This document shows positions 14,556-22,410 of a stretch of 45,629 bases of DNA, in pieces. The notes under the pieces are model-generated. The model did not search any database. It was not told the DNA's origin and saw only the letters and a program-made list of their open reading frames with translations. The position numbers were made by a program, and so were the translations under genes. The stretch is taken from the NCBI GenBank assembly GCA_051162045.1, contig JBISDI010000031.1. One strand, 5' to 3'. The DNA is from Anaerozeibacter quisquiliarum (GTDB lineage: Bacteria > Bacillota > Clostridia > Christensenellales > Aristaeellaceae). Within the stretch, counting starts at the first letter, position 1. Each line of letters starts with the position of its first letter.

Positions 14556-16067
14556 CTATGCAAACCCCGCCCAAAACCGCACCCCGCGCTCGGTGTTCTC
14601 GATCCGGCAGGTCGCACCGTGCAGGTTCAGGATGACTTTCACAAGGTATAGCCCCAGGCCGCTGCCGCCCGAGTTGCGGTTGCGCGACTGCTCGACGCGG
14701 TAGAATGGTGTGAATAGTTGCGCGAGGGACTCCTCGGGGATCGACACGCCGGTATTCTCGACGCTAAGCGAGAGGTCCCCGGCTTCTATGAGAATTGAAG
14801 CGCCGGGCGGCGAGTAGAGCATCGCGTTGTTCAGCACGTTCGATACGACCTTGGAAAGCAGCGCCTCGTCGCCCTGGACGACGGCGGATTCTATCCGCGT
14901 ATCCGGCGTCAACCCCTTCTGCTCAAGCAGCTCGCCGTCCAGCTCGAGCTGCTTTTTGATGAGCGCGGCCAGGTCGACCGGCCTGGCCTTGAGCGAGAAG
15001 CTGCCCGACTCGATCCGGCTGACGGTCAATATCTCTCCGACCAGCCCTTCCATGCGGCCGGTCACCTTAAGCGCGCGCGCCAGGTACTTCTCCCGGTCGC
15101 GGTAGACGCCCACCTGCGCCAGCATGCCGTTCAATTGCCCCTGCAATATGGTGATCGGGGTCTTGAGCTCGTGCGACACCGCCGAGAAGAAATTGAGCCG
15201 CTGCCGCTCCAGTTCGCGCTCGCGCTCGATGTCGCGCACGAGCGACCGGTTGGCGTCCTCCAACTGCGTGAGCGCGCCCGACAGGTTGTCCGACAGCAGG
15301 TTGAGGCTATAGCCCAGCGCGCCGATCTCGTCGCTTCGGCGCTTTGTCCAGCGCGCGTCGAAGTCCAGCGCGGCGATGCGGCGGGCAATGCGGCTGATCG
15401 AGACGATCGGGCGCGTGATGTAGCGCGCGTAGAAAAAGGAACCCATGAGCGAGATCAGCGCGACCACGGCGGCCAGGAAGGGCAGCACGCGCATCAGCGC
15501 CTCGGTCGCCTGGTTGACCGGGCGCACCCCGCCCGAGACGCCCAGCGTGGCGCCTGTGCCGTCGGCAAACGCGAAGGCGTACAAGCCGCCCGGCTGCGCC
15601 GACACCGCTTCGGTGAACATCTCCACGGCTGCCATCGAGTTGCCGGTTGTGATCGGCGCCGCGCCCGGCTGCATGGCGGCGTCGGACGCAGGCACGGCTT
15701 GCGTCGCAGACTCGACGCTGTAGGCCGGGAACGCATCCTCACCCTGAACATCCTCGACGACCGTAACCGTCGTCTGCGTGATCGCCGTCTCGTACAGCGT
15801 CCGCCCCCATTCGTCCCAGACGTAGACCACCACGCCGGTGTCGCGGGCGAAATCGTCGAGCAGTTGCTCCCCTTCCGCCGGCGCGACCTTCGCGAGCGCG
15901 CCGACCAGCGTATGGCTCTTGTCCGCCAATTCGTCTTCCAATATCGAGGTGTAGGTGATCGGCGTCAGGTAGGCGATCGCCGCGTAGGTGATCGCACAGG
16001 CGGCCATCATCAGCGCCGAGGTCGTCAGGAAGATGCGCGCGGTTAGGCTGATTCTAAACCTTTTCAA
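14556..16067 (-). CDS. Sensor histidine kinase
   Basis: Membrane sensor kinase of 503 residues. Transmembrane segments at about residues 13-35 and 193-215 flank an extracytoplasmic sensor domain, followed by a HAMP domain, the H box SAVSHELKTP with the phosphorylated histidine at about 299, the N box NVLNNAMLYS and the G box GGSGLGLYL. The TTG at 16067 overlaps the response-regulator stop by 14 bp and has GAGGGG about 13 nt upstream; an ATG at 16106 is also in frame. It is translationally coupled to the response regulator and phosphorylates it. The signal is unknown. Confidence 0.93.
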   Translation of the reverse strand: MKRFRISLTARIFLTTSALMMAACAITYAAIAYLTPITYTSILEDELADKSHTLVGALAKVAPAEGEQLLDDFARDTGVVVYVWDEWGRTLYETAITQTTVTVVEDVQGEDAFPAYSVESATQAVPASDAAMQPGAAPITTGNSMAAVEMFTEAVSAQPGGLYAFAFADGTGATLGVSGGVRPVNQATEALMRVLPFLAAVVALISLMGSFFYARYITRPIVSISRIARRIAALDFDARWTKRRSDEIGALGYSLNLLSDNLSGALTQLEDANRSLVRDIERERELERQRLNFFSAVSHELKTPITILQGQLNGMLAQVGVYRDREKYLARALKVTGRMEGLVGEILTVSRIESGSFSLKARPVDLAALIKKQLELDGELLEQKGLTPDTRIESAVVQGDEALLSKVVSNVLNNAMLYSPPGASILIEAGDLSLSVENTGVSIPEESLAQLFTPFYRVEQSRNRNSGGSGLGLYLVKVILNLHGATCRIENTERGVRFWAGFA

Positions 16068-16719
16068 CGCGGTATCCCACCCCTCTGACCGTTTGGATGT
16101 AGTCATCCTCGAGTTTGCGCCGCAGGTTCTTGATGTGGCTGTACACCACGCGGTCGTCGCCTAGGTAGTCGTAGTTCCACAGCCGCGCGATCAGCATCTG
16201 GTAGGTCATCACCCGGCCCTGGTGCCCGATCAGCTCGCGCAGCAGCTCGAACTCGCGCGTAGTCAGCGCAAGCTCGCGTTCGCCGCGCCGGGCGGTGTAG
16301 GCGTCCAGGTCCAGCGTCAAATCGCGGTAGCGCAGCAGGTGCGCGTCCACCCCAGCGCCGCCCGAACGCCGCAAAATCGCACCGATCCGCTGAAGCAGCA
16401 CCGGCATCGAAAAGGGCTTGGTCACGTAGTCGTCGATCTTAAGCTCGTACCCGCGCAGCTGTTCGGCTTCCCCGTCGAGCGCGGTCAGCATGACGACCGG
16501 CACGCCCGAGCGCCGGCGAATCCACTCGCACACGCCGAAGCCGTCGATCTTGGGCAGCATCAGGTCGAGCAGCACCAGGTCGAACGCCCCGTCCGCGAAC
16601 CGGTCGAGCGCCTCCATGCCGTCCTGCGCGCAGACGGTCTCGTACCCGGCCTCGTTCAGCCAGGTCGCCAGCATTTCCAAAATATCGGGGTCGTCCTCCA
16701 CAATCAGGATGCGTGCCAT
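16054..16719 (-). CDS. OmpR/PhoB-family response regulator
   Basis: DNA-binding response regulator of 222 residues, the standard length. The receiver domain has acidic residues ED/D at 8-10, phospho-acceptor D52 in LLDLMLPKIDG, T79 and K101. The winged-helix output domain covers about 130-222, ending QTVRGVGYRVEK. AGGAGGG lies 7 nt before ATG 16719; a longer in-frame start at 16848 would span the promoter and lacks support. It forms an operon with the kinase. TYCA repeats 11 bp apart in its own promoter and in that of the neighbouring secreted protein suggest autoregulation. Confidence 0.95.
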   Translation of the reverse strand: MARILIVEDDPDILEMLATWLNEAGYETVCAQDGMEALDRFADGAFDLVLLDLMLPKIDGFGVCEWIRRRSGVPVVMLTALDGEAEQLRGYELKIDDYVTKPFSMPVLLQRIGAILRRSGGAGVDAHLLRYRDLTLDLDAYTARRGERELALTTREFELLRELIGHQGRVMTYQMLIARLWNYDYLGDDRVVYSHIKNLRRKLEDDYIQTVRGVGYRVEKV

Positions 16720-16740
16720 GCGCTCACCCTCCTGTGGGGC

Positions 16741-16772
16741 AGTATAACATAGATTTTTGGATTTCAGTTGAA
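16741..16772 (-). promoter_or_regulatory. Promoter of the two-component operon with 11-bp repeat box
   Basis: TATACT (16741-16746 on the minus strand) is preceded, 15 nt from repeat start to -10 start, by TTCA-N7-TCCA (from 16772), a direct repeat with an 11-bp period. The -35 region is otherwise weak, as expected for an activator-dependent promoter. The geometry matches the promoter at 17910-17963. Confidence 0.55.
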
Positions 16773-16782
16773 GACGGCAGGA

Positions 16783-16816
16783 GAAAGCGGACGCCCCTGC
16801 ACGCAGGGGCGTCCGC
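16783..16816 (-). terminator. Intrinsic terminator of the secreted repeat-protein gene
   Basis: GCGGACGCCCCTGC pairs with GCAGGGGCGTCCGC (14 bp, 2-nt loop). On the minus strand TTTCTCC follows. It lies about 40 bp after the stop at 16858 and just upstream of the two-component promoter. Confidence 0.75.
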
Positions 16817-16857
16817 GCGTTAATCAATGCCGCGCCATCACTGCGCACGCATGCCGA

Positions 16858-17874
16858 TTAGCTTGCCATTGCCTCGGCGTCGGGGCTTAAGTAGTCGCGG
16901 ACGATGGTGACGTCGATCGTGCCCTCTTCGTTGTACAAGCTGGTCATCGATCCCGCGAAGTTGCCGCTCTCGAGGGGTTCGCCGTTGCTCTTGCGCACGT
17001 CCAGGAACCGGCGCACCAACTGGCCTTGATAGATCAGGGCGCCGGCCTTGGCGTCGTAGGTCAGACCGAACGGAGCGTAGGGGGCGTAGAAGGCCCGCGC
17101 CTCTTCGGCGCTCATGGGGGTTCCGGAGGAGGCGTGGGTGACGTTAACGCGCGGCTGCGTCCACTTGCTCAAGTCGCGCGCGGAGAATTCGGCGGCGCTC
17201 AGCACGCGCAGGCCGGTCAGCGTTCCGCTGGGATCGTAGGAACCGTCGGGGCGGCGGATGGCCGCCGGATCGCGCTGCGCCGCCACGTCGATCGTGCCCT
17301 GCGCGTCAAAATACTCGGTCTGTGTGCAGCTGTTTCCGTCATCCAGCGCATAGGCGTCCTCGAAGACGCGCACCCGCTGCCCTTGATGGTAGAGGATGCC
17401 CTGCTCGGCGTCGTAGCTGAGGCCGAACCGCGCGTAGCGGCTGAACGACTCGCGCTGCTCGATGGTCGAGATGGTGATGGTATCGAGCGCCTCGTCCGCA
17501 CGGACGGCCTCGTGGGTCCCTATGTAGATAGCCTCCTGCACCGGCAGGATCTCCTCCGCCTCGACCGCCGTGATGGTGACCTCGCTCGTCGCCGCGCCGC
17601 TCACGGCGGCGGCGTCTTCCGTCAACACCGCCTCGGAAAGGTCGGCTTCGGTCTGCATCTCCAGCACCCGGTCGGGTTTCCCCGCTTCCTGAATCCGCAC
17701 GCTGTCCTTGCCGATGATGAAGGTCTTCCCGTCCGCCTCGAAGCTCGATCGATCGCCGTAGACCACGTAGGTCTTGCCGTCCATCGCGATCGCCGTCGTC
17801 GCGGCCGCCGCGTTCGCGCCGAGCGCCGCCGTCAGCAATAGGGCGCCGATTGCCGTCCACCCAAGTTTTCTCAT
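16858..17874 (-). CDS. Exported protein with two YAPFGLTYD-type repeats
   Basis: Secreted protein of 338 residues with a signal peptide (about 1-25, ending NAAAA) and a short segment resembling GKTYVVYGDRSSFEADGKTF strand repeats. Two copies of a roughly 60-residue module follow: FSRYARFGLSYDAEQGILYHQ...GTIDVAAQRD and YAPYAPFGLTYDAKAGALIYQ...GTIDVTIVRD. The module resembles C-terminal regions of some clostridial BlaR1/M56-like sensor proteins; its function is unknown. ATG 17874 has AAAGGA upstream; a longer frame to 18096 crosses the promoter. Its promoter carries four TYCA repeats like those of the two-component operon, so it may be a direct target or a partner of that sensor. Confidence 0.75.
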   Translation of the reverse strand: MRKLGWTAIGALLLTAALGANAAAATTAIAMDGKTYVVYGDRSSFEADGKTFIIGKDSVRIQEAGKPDRVLEMQTEADLSEAVLTEDAAAVSGAATSEVTITAVEAEEILPVQEAIYIGTHEAVRADEALDTITISTIEQRESFSRYARFGLSYDAEQGILYHQGQRVRVFEDAYALDDGNSCTQTEYFDAQGTIDVAAQRDPAAIRRPDGSYDPSGTLTGLRVLSAAEFSARDLSKWTQPRVNVTHASSGTPMSAEEARAFYAPYAPFGLTYDAKAGALIYQGQLVRRFLDVRKSNGEPLESGNFAGSMTSLYNEEGTIDVTIVRDYLSPDAEAMAS

Positions 17875-17909
17875 GGTACACCATTCCTTTCTTCGCTTGA
17901 GATGATGCC

Positions 17910-17963
17910 AGTATAACGATCCCGGTTGGATTTGGGCTGGACGCGGTCTGAATTTTGGTTGAA
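17910..17963 (-). promoter_or_regulatory. Promoter with four 11-bp-spaced TYCA repeats
   Basis: Reading the minus strand from 17963, TTCA occurs at +1 and +12 and TCCA at +23 and +34, each exactly 11 bp apart. TATACT begins at +49, 15 bp after the last repeat. The pattern is typical of OmpR/PhoB-type activator sites in tandem. Confidence 0.6.
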
Positions 17964-18116
17964 GATTGCACCCTGCCAACCGATAACAGAGTGCGCCGGG
18001 GAATAGCGCAGCAGCACCAGCGGCACCGAGGCCGGCATCGGCCGCTTGTGCCAGCGGCGGCAGACAGGCGCGGCGCGTGCATGCGGCGCTTCGCAATACT
18101 TCATGAACGGCCCTAC

Positions 18117-18145
18117 TTGACAGCGCGCGCCATCCCGTGTATCTT
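18117..18145 (+). promoter_or_regulatory. Promoter of ridA and the dehydrogenase
   Basis: TTGACA (18117-18122), a 17-nt spacer and TATCTT (18140-18145), about 25 nt before the ridA start. Confidence 0.7.
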
Positions 18146-18170
18146 GTTTACGCAGATGGAAGGGAGATGT

Positions 18171-18551
18171 ATGACGGTGAGAAAAGCGATAGAGGCGGCG
18201 GGCGCGGCGACGGTCGGGCCGTATTCGCATGCGGTGGAAGCGAATGGAATGCTGTACCTGTCCGGCCAGACCCCGCTCGTGCCCTCGACCGGGCGACTGG
18301 TCGAGGGCGGGGCGGCGGAGCAGGCGCAGCAGTGCTTTGACAACCTGTTCCAGGTGCTGCGCGCGGCCGCTCTGACGCCGGACGATGTGCAGAAGGTAAA
18401 CGTCTACTTAACCGACATGGCCGATTTTGCCGCGATGAACGCGGTGTACGAGCTTCAGTTCTCAAAGCCCTACCCGGCGCGCACCACCGTGGGCGTGGCG
18501 TCGCTGCCGCTGGGCGCGCGGGTGGAGATCGAGTTGGTCGCGAAGATGTAG
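18171..18551 (+). CDS. ridA: RidA-family enamine/imine deaminase
   Basis: Cytoplasmic protein of 126 residues of the YjgF/YER057c/UK114 family. RidA hydrolyses reactive 2-aminoacrylate and related imines released by PLP enzymes and serine/threonine dehydratases. Family features are GPYSHAVEANGMLYLSGQ at the N-terminus, the VNVYLTDMADF helix and the catalytic arginine in PARTTVGVASLPLGARVEIE. GGAAGGGAG lies just upstream of the ATG. It is followed 15 bp later by a dehydrogenase gene, with a serine dehydratase 1.6 kb away, so scavenging by-products of amino acid breakdown is a plausible role. Confidence 0.94.
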   Translation: MTVRKAIEAAGAATVGPYSHAVEANGMLYLSGQTPLVPSTGRLVEGGAAEQAQQCFDNLFQVLRAAALTPDDVQKVNVYLTDMADFAAMNAVYELQFSKPYPARTTVGVASLPLGARVEIELVAKM

Positions 18552-18566
18552 CGGGGAGGCATGGAG

Positions 18567-19430
18567 ATGAAGAGGATCGGGTTTGTCGGCGTGGGGATCA
18601 TGGGCAAGTCGATGGTGCGCAATTTGATGAAGGCCGGCTTCGAGGTGGACTTTTTCGCGCGGAACAGGGAAAAGGCCGCGGATTTGATCGCCGAGGGCGC
18701 GCGGTTTCATGGGACGATCGGCGATTGCGCGAAGGGCGCGGATGCGGTGATTACCATCGTGGGGTATCCTGCGGACGTGGAGGAGGTATACCTCGCGCCC
18801 GGCAACATCATGGACAGCGCCGCGCCGGGCGCATACCTGATCGACATGACCACCAGCAGCCCGGCGCTGGCCGGGCGGCTGCACGCGCTGGGCGCGCAAA
18901 GGGGTTTGCGCGTGCTGGACGCGCCGGTGACCGGCGGCGACGTGGGCGCGAAGAAGGGTACGCTGTCCATCCTGGTGGGCGGCGAGCGAAGCGATTACGA
19001 CGCCTGCATGCCCCTATTCCAAGCGATGGGCACGAACATCAACCACCTGGGCGCAGCCGGCTGCGGCCAGCACGCCAAGCTCGCCAATCAGATCATGATC
19101 GCGGGCACGCTGTCGGGCGTCTGCGAGGCGCTGGCCTACGCCAGGGCCAAGGGCCTCGATTTGCCGACGCTCTCGGCGGCCGTGGCCACGGGCGCGGCCG
19201 GCAGCCGCCAGCTCGACAACCTGGGCCCCAAGATCATGGCCGGCGACTACGCCCCCGGCTTCTTCGTCAAGCACTTCATCAAGGACATGAAGCTGGCCGC
19301 AGAGGAAGCTGAGCAAGGCGGGCTTGTGCTCGACGTGCTTGGGCAGGTGCTCGGCAACTTCGAGGGCCTGGCCGAAGCCGGGTATGCGGACCTGGGCACA
19401 CAGGCGCTGATTAAGCATTACGAAAGGTAG
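18567..19430 (+). CDS. 3-hydroxyisobutyrate dehydrogenase-family oxidoreductase
   Basis: NAD(P)-dependent beta-hydroxyacid dehydrogenase of 287 residues. The Rossmann motif GFVGVGIMGKSM opens the protein, followed by the substrate-binding DAPVTGGDVGAKKGTL and the catalytic lysine segment GCGQHAKLANQ. The family reduces or oxidises 3-hydroxyisobutyrate, tartronate semialdehyde, 4-hydroxybutyrate or serine; this sequence does not settle which. ATG 18567 has GGGGAGG 7 nt upstream, whereas ATG 18561 is only 1 nt after it. Co-transcribed with ridA. Confidence 0.92.
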   Translation: MKRIGFVGVGIMGKSMVRNLMKAGFEVDFFARNREKAADLIAEGARFHGTIGDCAKGADAVITIVGYPADVEEVYLAPGNIMDSAAPGAYLIDMTTSSPALAGRLHALGAQRGLRVLDAPVTGGDVGAKKGTLSILVGGERSDYDACMPLFQAMGTNINHLGAAGCGQHAKLANQIMIAGTLSGVCEALAYARAKGLDLPTLSAAVATGAAGSRQLDNLGPKIMAGDYAPGFFVKHFIKDMKLAAEEAEQGGLVLDVLGQVLGNFEGLAEAGYADLGTQALIKHYER

Positions 19431-19467
19431 CCGCGCGGTGCGTACGCGCCGGATGCTATCGAGCATG

Positions 19468-19508
19468 AACGAGCGCGGCGCATCCTGCTCGGATGCGTCG
19501 CGCTCGTT
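19468..19508. terminator. Bidirectional terminator hairpin
   Basis: An 18-bp stem (AACGAGCGCG... with ...CGCGCTCGTT) with one G-T pair and a 5-nt loop between the convergent dehydrogenase and coiled-coil genes. It is followed by a short T run on the plus strand. Confidence 0.7.
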
Positions 19509-19532
19509 TGAAAACCCCGATTGAATCCCCGA

Positions 19533-20018
19533 TCAGGCGACGGGCGGCGCGGCCTTGAGCGCGTCGTCCAGCTGCTTCTTGAGCTCCGTGATCTGGGCGT
19601 TCAGCTCGGCTTCCTTCTTGGCGGCGGCGTCCTGCGCGGCCTTGAGCGCCTGTTTGGCCTCATCGGCGGCGGCCTTCAGGTCGGCCTCTGCCTTCGCGAC
19701 GGCATCCTTGGCTTCCTGGAGCGACTTCTCGGCGTTGGCCTTGAGTTCGGCTTCCTTTTTGGCGGCGGCATCCTGCGCGGCCTTGAGCTCCTTGGCGGCG
19801 GCGTCCTTGAGTTCCGCTTCCTTGGCGGCCAGATCGGCCTCGCCATTCTTCACGGCTTCGGCGACGGCCTCCTTGCCCTTCTTGATGGCGTCGGCCAGTT
19901 GCAGCTCGGACATCGCCTCGAGTTCGCCCTTGGCCTTGTTGGAATTGGCATACATGATGCCCAACACGACGGCGGCGACGAGTACGATCACAAACAGCAC
20001 CTTCAGAAACTTGTTCAC
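19533..20018 (-). CDS. Membrane-anchored alanine/lysine/glutamate coiled-coil protein
   Basis: Protein of 161 residues of unrecognised family. An N-terminal hydrophobic helix (about residues 4-24, FLKVLFVIVLVAAVVLGIMY) anchors it, and the rest is a long charged coiled coil rich in Ala, Lys and Glu, ending KAAPPVA. The stretch LKAAQDAAAKKEAEL occurs twice, mirrored by a DNA repeat at about 19611-19648 and 19749-19786, so the coil grew by internal duplication. GTG 20018 is chosen because AAGGAGG lies 7 nt upstream; an in-frame ATG at 20069 lies beside the -10 element. A scaffold or envelope-spacer role is a guess. Confidence 0.8.
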   Translation of the reverse strand: MNKFLKVLFVIVLVAAVVLGIMYANSNKAKGELEAMSELQLADAIKKGKEAVAEAVKNGEADLAAKEAELKDAAAKELKAAQDAAAKKEAELKANAEKSLQEAKDAVAKAEADLKAAADEAKQALKAAQDAAAKKEAELNAQITELKKQLDDALKAAPPVA

Positions 20019-20059
20019 AATTTGCCTCCTTGCGGTGTAAATCACCGATTTATGGCGTA

Positions 20060-20088
20060 AGTGTAGCATAAACCCGCCGCATTTTCAA
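20060..20088 (-). promoter_or_regulatory. Promoter of the coiled-coil protein gene
   Basis: Minus strand TTGAAA (20083-20088), 17 nt, TACACT (20060-20065). A CCCGCCGC/GCGGCGGG inverted repeat (20073-20099) overlaps it. Confidence 0.55.
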
Positions 20089-20150
20089 TGCGCGGCGGGC
20101 GCTTAACCCAATTATATCGTCGCATGGCATCCCATGACTTGGCAATGCTA

Positions 20151-20159
20151 TGATATAAT
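20151..20159 (+). promoter_or_regulatory. Extended -10 promoter of the serine dehydratase operon
   Basis: TGATATAAT is an extended -10 element (TGN-TATAAT). No good -35 is present at the usual distance. It lies 25 nt before the sdaAB start. Confidence 0.5.
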
Positions 20160-20183
20160 GGGAAAAAACCGTGGGAGGCAGCT

Positions 20184-20843
20184 ATGCACGTCTTCGACAT
20201 CATCGGCCCAATCATGATCGGGCCGTCGAGTTCCCACACGGCGGGCGCGGCGCGCATCGGACGGGTGGCGCGTCGACTGTTGGACGAGGAGCCGGTGCGC
20301 GCGCGCATCGCGCTGTACGGTTCGTTTGCCGCCACCGCGCGCGGGCACGGCACCGACCGCGCGCTGGTCGCGGGGCTCTTGGACATGGGCGTGGACGACG
20401 CGCGCATCCGCGACAGCTTTGCGCATGCCGAGGCGGCCGGGCTGTCGTTTGAGTTCTGCGAGGCGACCGGCCTTCGCGACGCACATCCCAACACCGCCGT
20501 GATCGAGGTGGAAGGCCGCTCGCGCAAGCTCACGCTGCGCGCGGCGTCGGTGGGCGGCGGCGCGATCCGCGTGGACGAACTCGACGCGCTGCCGGTCAGC
20601 TTCACCGGCAGCGCGCACACGCTGATTATCGTGCATTGCGACCAGCCGGGCATGATCGCGCAGGTGTCGGGGCTGCTCGCGTATCAGGCGGTCAACATCG
20701 GCCAGATGCAGGTGTTCCGCCAACAATTGGGCGGCACGGCGGTGATGGTGATCGAGGTGGACGCGGTGCCTTCCGCGCGGTCGCTCAGCGCGCTGAACGC
20801 GCTGCCGGGCATCGAGCGGGCGGTGTTACTGAAAAAGCTATAG
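20184..20843 (+). CDS. sdaAB: L-serine dehydratase, iron-sulfur type, beta subunit
   Basis: Subunit of 219 residues of the oxygen-sensitive [4Fe-4S] L-serine dehydratase that converts serine to pyruvate and ammonia. The N-terminal domain has the substrate-related IIGPIMIGPSSSHTAGAARIG (residues 6-26), and an ACT domain covers about 147-219. GGGAGG lies 6 nt before the ATG. The separate beta and alpha genes in this order match the Gram-positive arrangement. The alpha gene follows after 10 bp. Confidence 0.96.
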   Translation: MHVFDIIGPIMIGPSSSHTAGAARIGRVARRLLDEEPVRARIALYGSFAATARGHGTDRALVAGLLDMGVDDARIRDSFAHAEAAGLSFEFCEATGLRDAHPNTAVIEVEGRSRKLTLRAASVGGGAIRVDELDALPVSFTGSAHTLIIVHCDQPGMIAQVSGLLAYQAVNIGQMQVFRQQLGGTAVMVIEVDAVPSARSLSALNALPGIERAVLLKKL

Positions 20844-20853
20844 GAGGGCGCAC

Positions 20854-21702
20854 ATGCAGAAGCGATACGCGGTGAGCGAGCTGGTGACACAGGCGGGCGA
20901 GGGCCCGATCTGGCGCGTGGTGCTGCGCGACCAAGCGATCGAGGACGGGGCGCCCGAGCAAGTGCTGATCGATCAGATGAGCGAGGTCTTTCAGGTGATG
21001 CGCGAGGCGGCGGCGGAGGGCATGGACCCGCAACTGCGCTCGATGTCGGGCATGACGGGCGGTGCGGCGGCCAAGTACCGCGACGCGGTGCGCCTGGGGC
21101 GCACGGCGGGCGGCGCGCTGCTGGGCGAGGCGGCGTCGCGCGCGCTGGCGGTGGCGGAACTCAACGCCGCGATGGGGCGGATCGTAGCCGCGCCCACGGC
21201 GGGCGCGTGCGGGGTGCTGCCCGGCGTGCTGCTCGCGCTTAAGGAGGCGCACGGCATTGCCACCGAGGATGTGGTAAAGGCGCTGTTCACGGCGGCGGGC
21301 GTGGGCGCGGTGATCGCGCAGCGCGCCAGCATCTCGGGCGCGGAGGGCGGCTGCCAAGCGGAGGTGGGTACGGCGGCGGCGATGGCGGCGGCGGCGGCGG
21401 TGGAGCTGCGCGGCGGCACGGCGCGCCAAGCGGCCGACGCCGTGGCGTTCGCGCTGATGAACCTTATGGGGCTGGTCTGCGACCCGGTCGGCGGGTTGGT
21501 GGAGGTGCCCTGCGTCTACCGCAATGTGGCGGGGGTGTCGGTGGCGCTGACCGCGGCCGACCTGGCGCTGTCGGGCACCTGCTCGATCCTGCCCGCGGAC
21601 GAGGTGATCGACGCGATGGGCCGCGTGGGCCGTATGCTGCCCGCCGCGCTGCGCGAGACAGGAGAGGGCGGCTGCGCGAGCTGCGTGGCCTCGCGGGCCT
21701 GA
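20854..21702 (+). CDS. sdaAA: L-serine dehydratase, iron-sulfur type, alpha subunit
   Basis: Catalytic subunit of 282 residues. The cluster cysteines are visible in APTAGACGVLPG, the downstream GGCQAEVG and GLVCDPVGGLVEVPC. It pairs with the beta subunit for serine deamination to pyruvate. AGGAGG lies 6 nt before the ATG. Released ammonia could be taken up by the glutamine synthetase at 35 kb, and the 2-aminoacrylate intermediate is a RidA substrate (ridA lies 2.3 kb upstream). Confidence 0.96.
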   Translation: MQKRYAVSELVTQAGEGPIWRVVLRDQAIEDGAPEQVLIDQMSEVFQVMREAAAEGMDPQLRSMSGMTGGAAAKYRDAVRLGRTAGGALLGEAASRALAVAELNAAMGRIVAAPTAGACGVLPGVLLALKEAHGIATEDVVKALFTAAGVGAVIAQRASISGAEGGCQAEVGTAAAMAAAAAVELRGGTARQAADAVAFALMNLMGLVCDPVGGLVEVPCVYRNVAGVSVALTAADLALSGTCSILPADEVIDAMGRVGRMLPAALRETGEGGCASCVASRA

Positions 21703-21719
21703 ACAACTGCTAAAATGTC

Positions 21720-21752
21720 AATCAGTCCGCCTGTTCTACGGCGGACTGATTT
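21720..21752 (+). terminator. Terminator of the serine dehydratase operon
   Basis: AATCAGTCCGCC pairs perfectly with GGCGGACTGATT (12 bp, 8-nt loop), followed by only a short T run. It lies 17 bp after the sdaAA stop. Confidence 0.65.
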
Positions 21753-21910
21753 GCGTGGTCTCGTGGGCGTAAACAACTTCTGGACACCACGACCCGGGCA
21801 CACCTTCGGGCCTTCCATCATAATGTGCTTATGCCGGCAGGCGGACAGCATAGCCCCCGCGTCCGCTCCGGCGTACGCCATGTACCCGCGGCGATGGGGG
21901 GGATCCATCG

Positions 21911-22402
21911 ATGATTGAAGAACTTACGCCCGATGCCCTGCCCCATATGATGGCATTGCAACAGGACTGCCTGGACTTGAAAGACCCGTTTACACCCACC
22001 AGCGCGCAAGGATACGAGCGCTGCTACCGTTTTCAGAACTTCTGCCTCGGGGTGTGGTCGGCGCGTCGCGAGCAACTGATTGCGTTTTTGTGCTGCACCA
22101 TGCCCACGGCCCGCGCGGCGCGCAACCTGGGGCGCGGCCGTGTGCCCGACGCGCTGCTGGACAGCGTGGGTCATATGAACACGCTGCTGGTCCGCGCCGG
22201 TCATCGCGGCCAGGGCCTGGGCAAGCGGCTGATGCGCCAGGGCATCGAGCACTTGCGCGCGCGCGGCGCCGTTCAAATCTACGCGGTGGCCAGCCCGGAA
22301 AACGCCGCCTCCCTCCACATGCTGCGCTCGTTGGGCTTTGACGAGATCGAGCGGATGGAGTTGGATGGAGTCCCCAAGCTGCTGCTTGCCCTGACCGAGT
22401 GA
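21911..22402 (+). CDS. GNAT-family N-acetyltransferase
   Basis: Predicted acetyl-CoA-dependent acetyltransferase of 163 residues. The acetyl-CoA loop is LLVRAGHRGQGLGKRLMRQG (near residues 91-110), followed by the ASPENAASLHMLRSLGF motif of the family. The acceptor is unknown. GGGGGGA lies 7 nt before the ATG. It stands between the serine dehydratase terminator and a convergent peptidase gene; the 208 bp upstream show no clear promoter. Confidence 0.9.
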   Translation: MIEELTPDALPHMMALQQDCLDLKDPFTPTSAQGYERCYRFQNFCLGVWSARREQLIAFLCCTMPTARAARNLGRGRVPDALLDSVGHMNTLLVRAGHRGQGLGKRLMRQGIEHLRARGAVQIYAVASPENAASLHMLRSLGFDEIERMELDGVPKLLLALTE

Positions 22403-22410
22403 GCGGCTGC

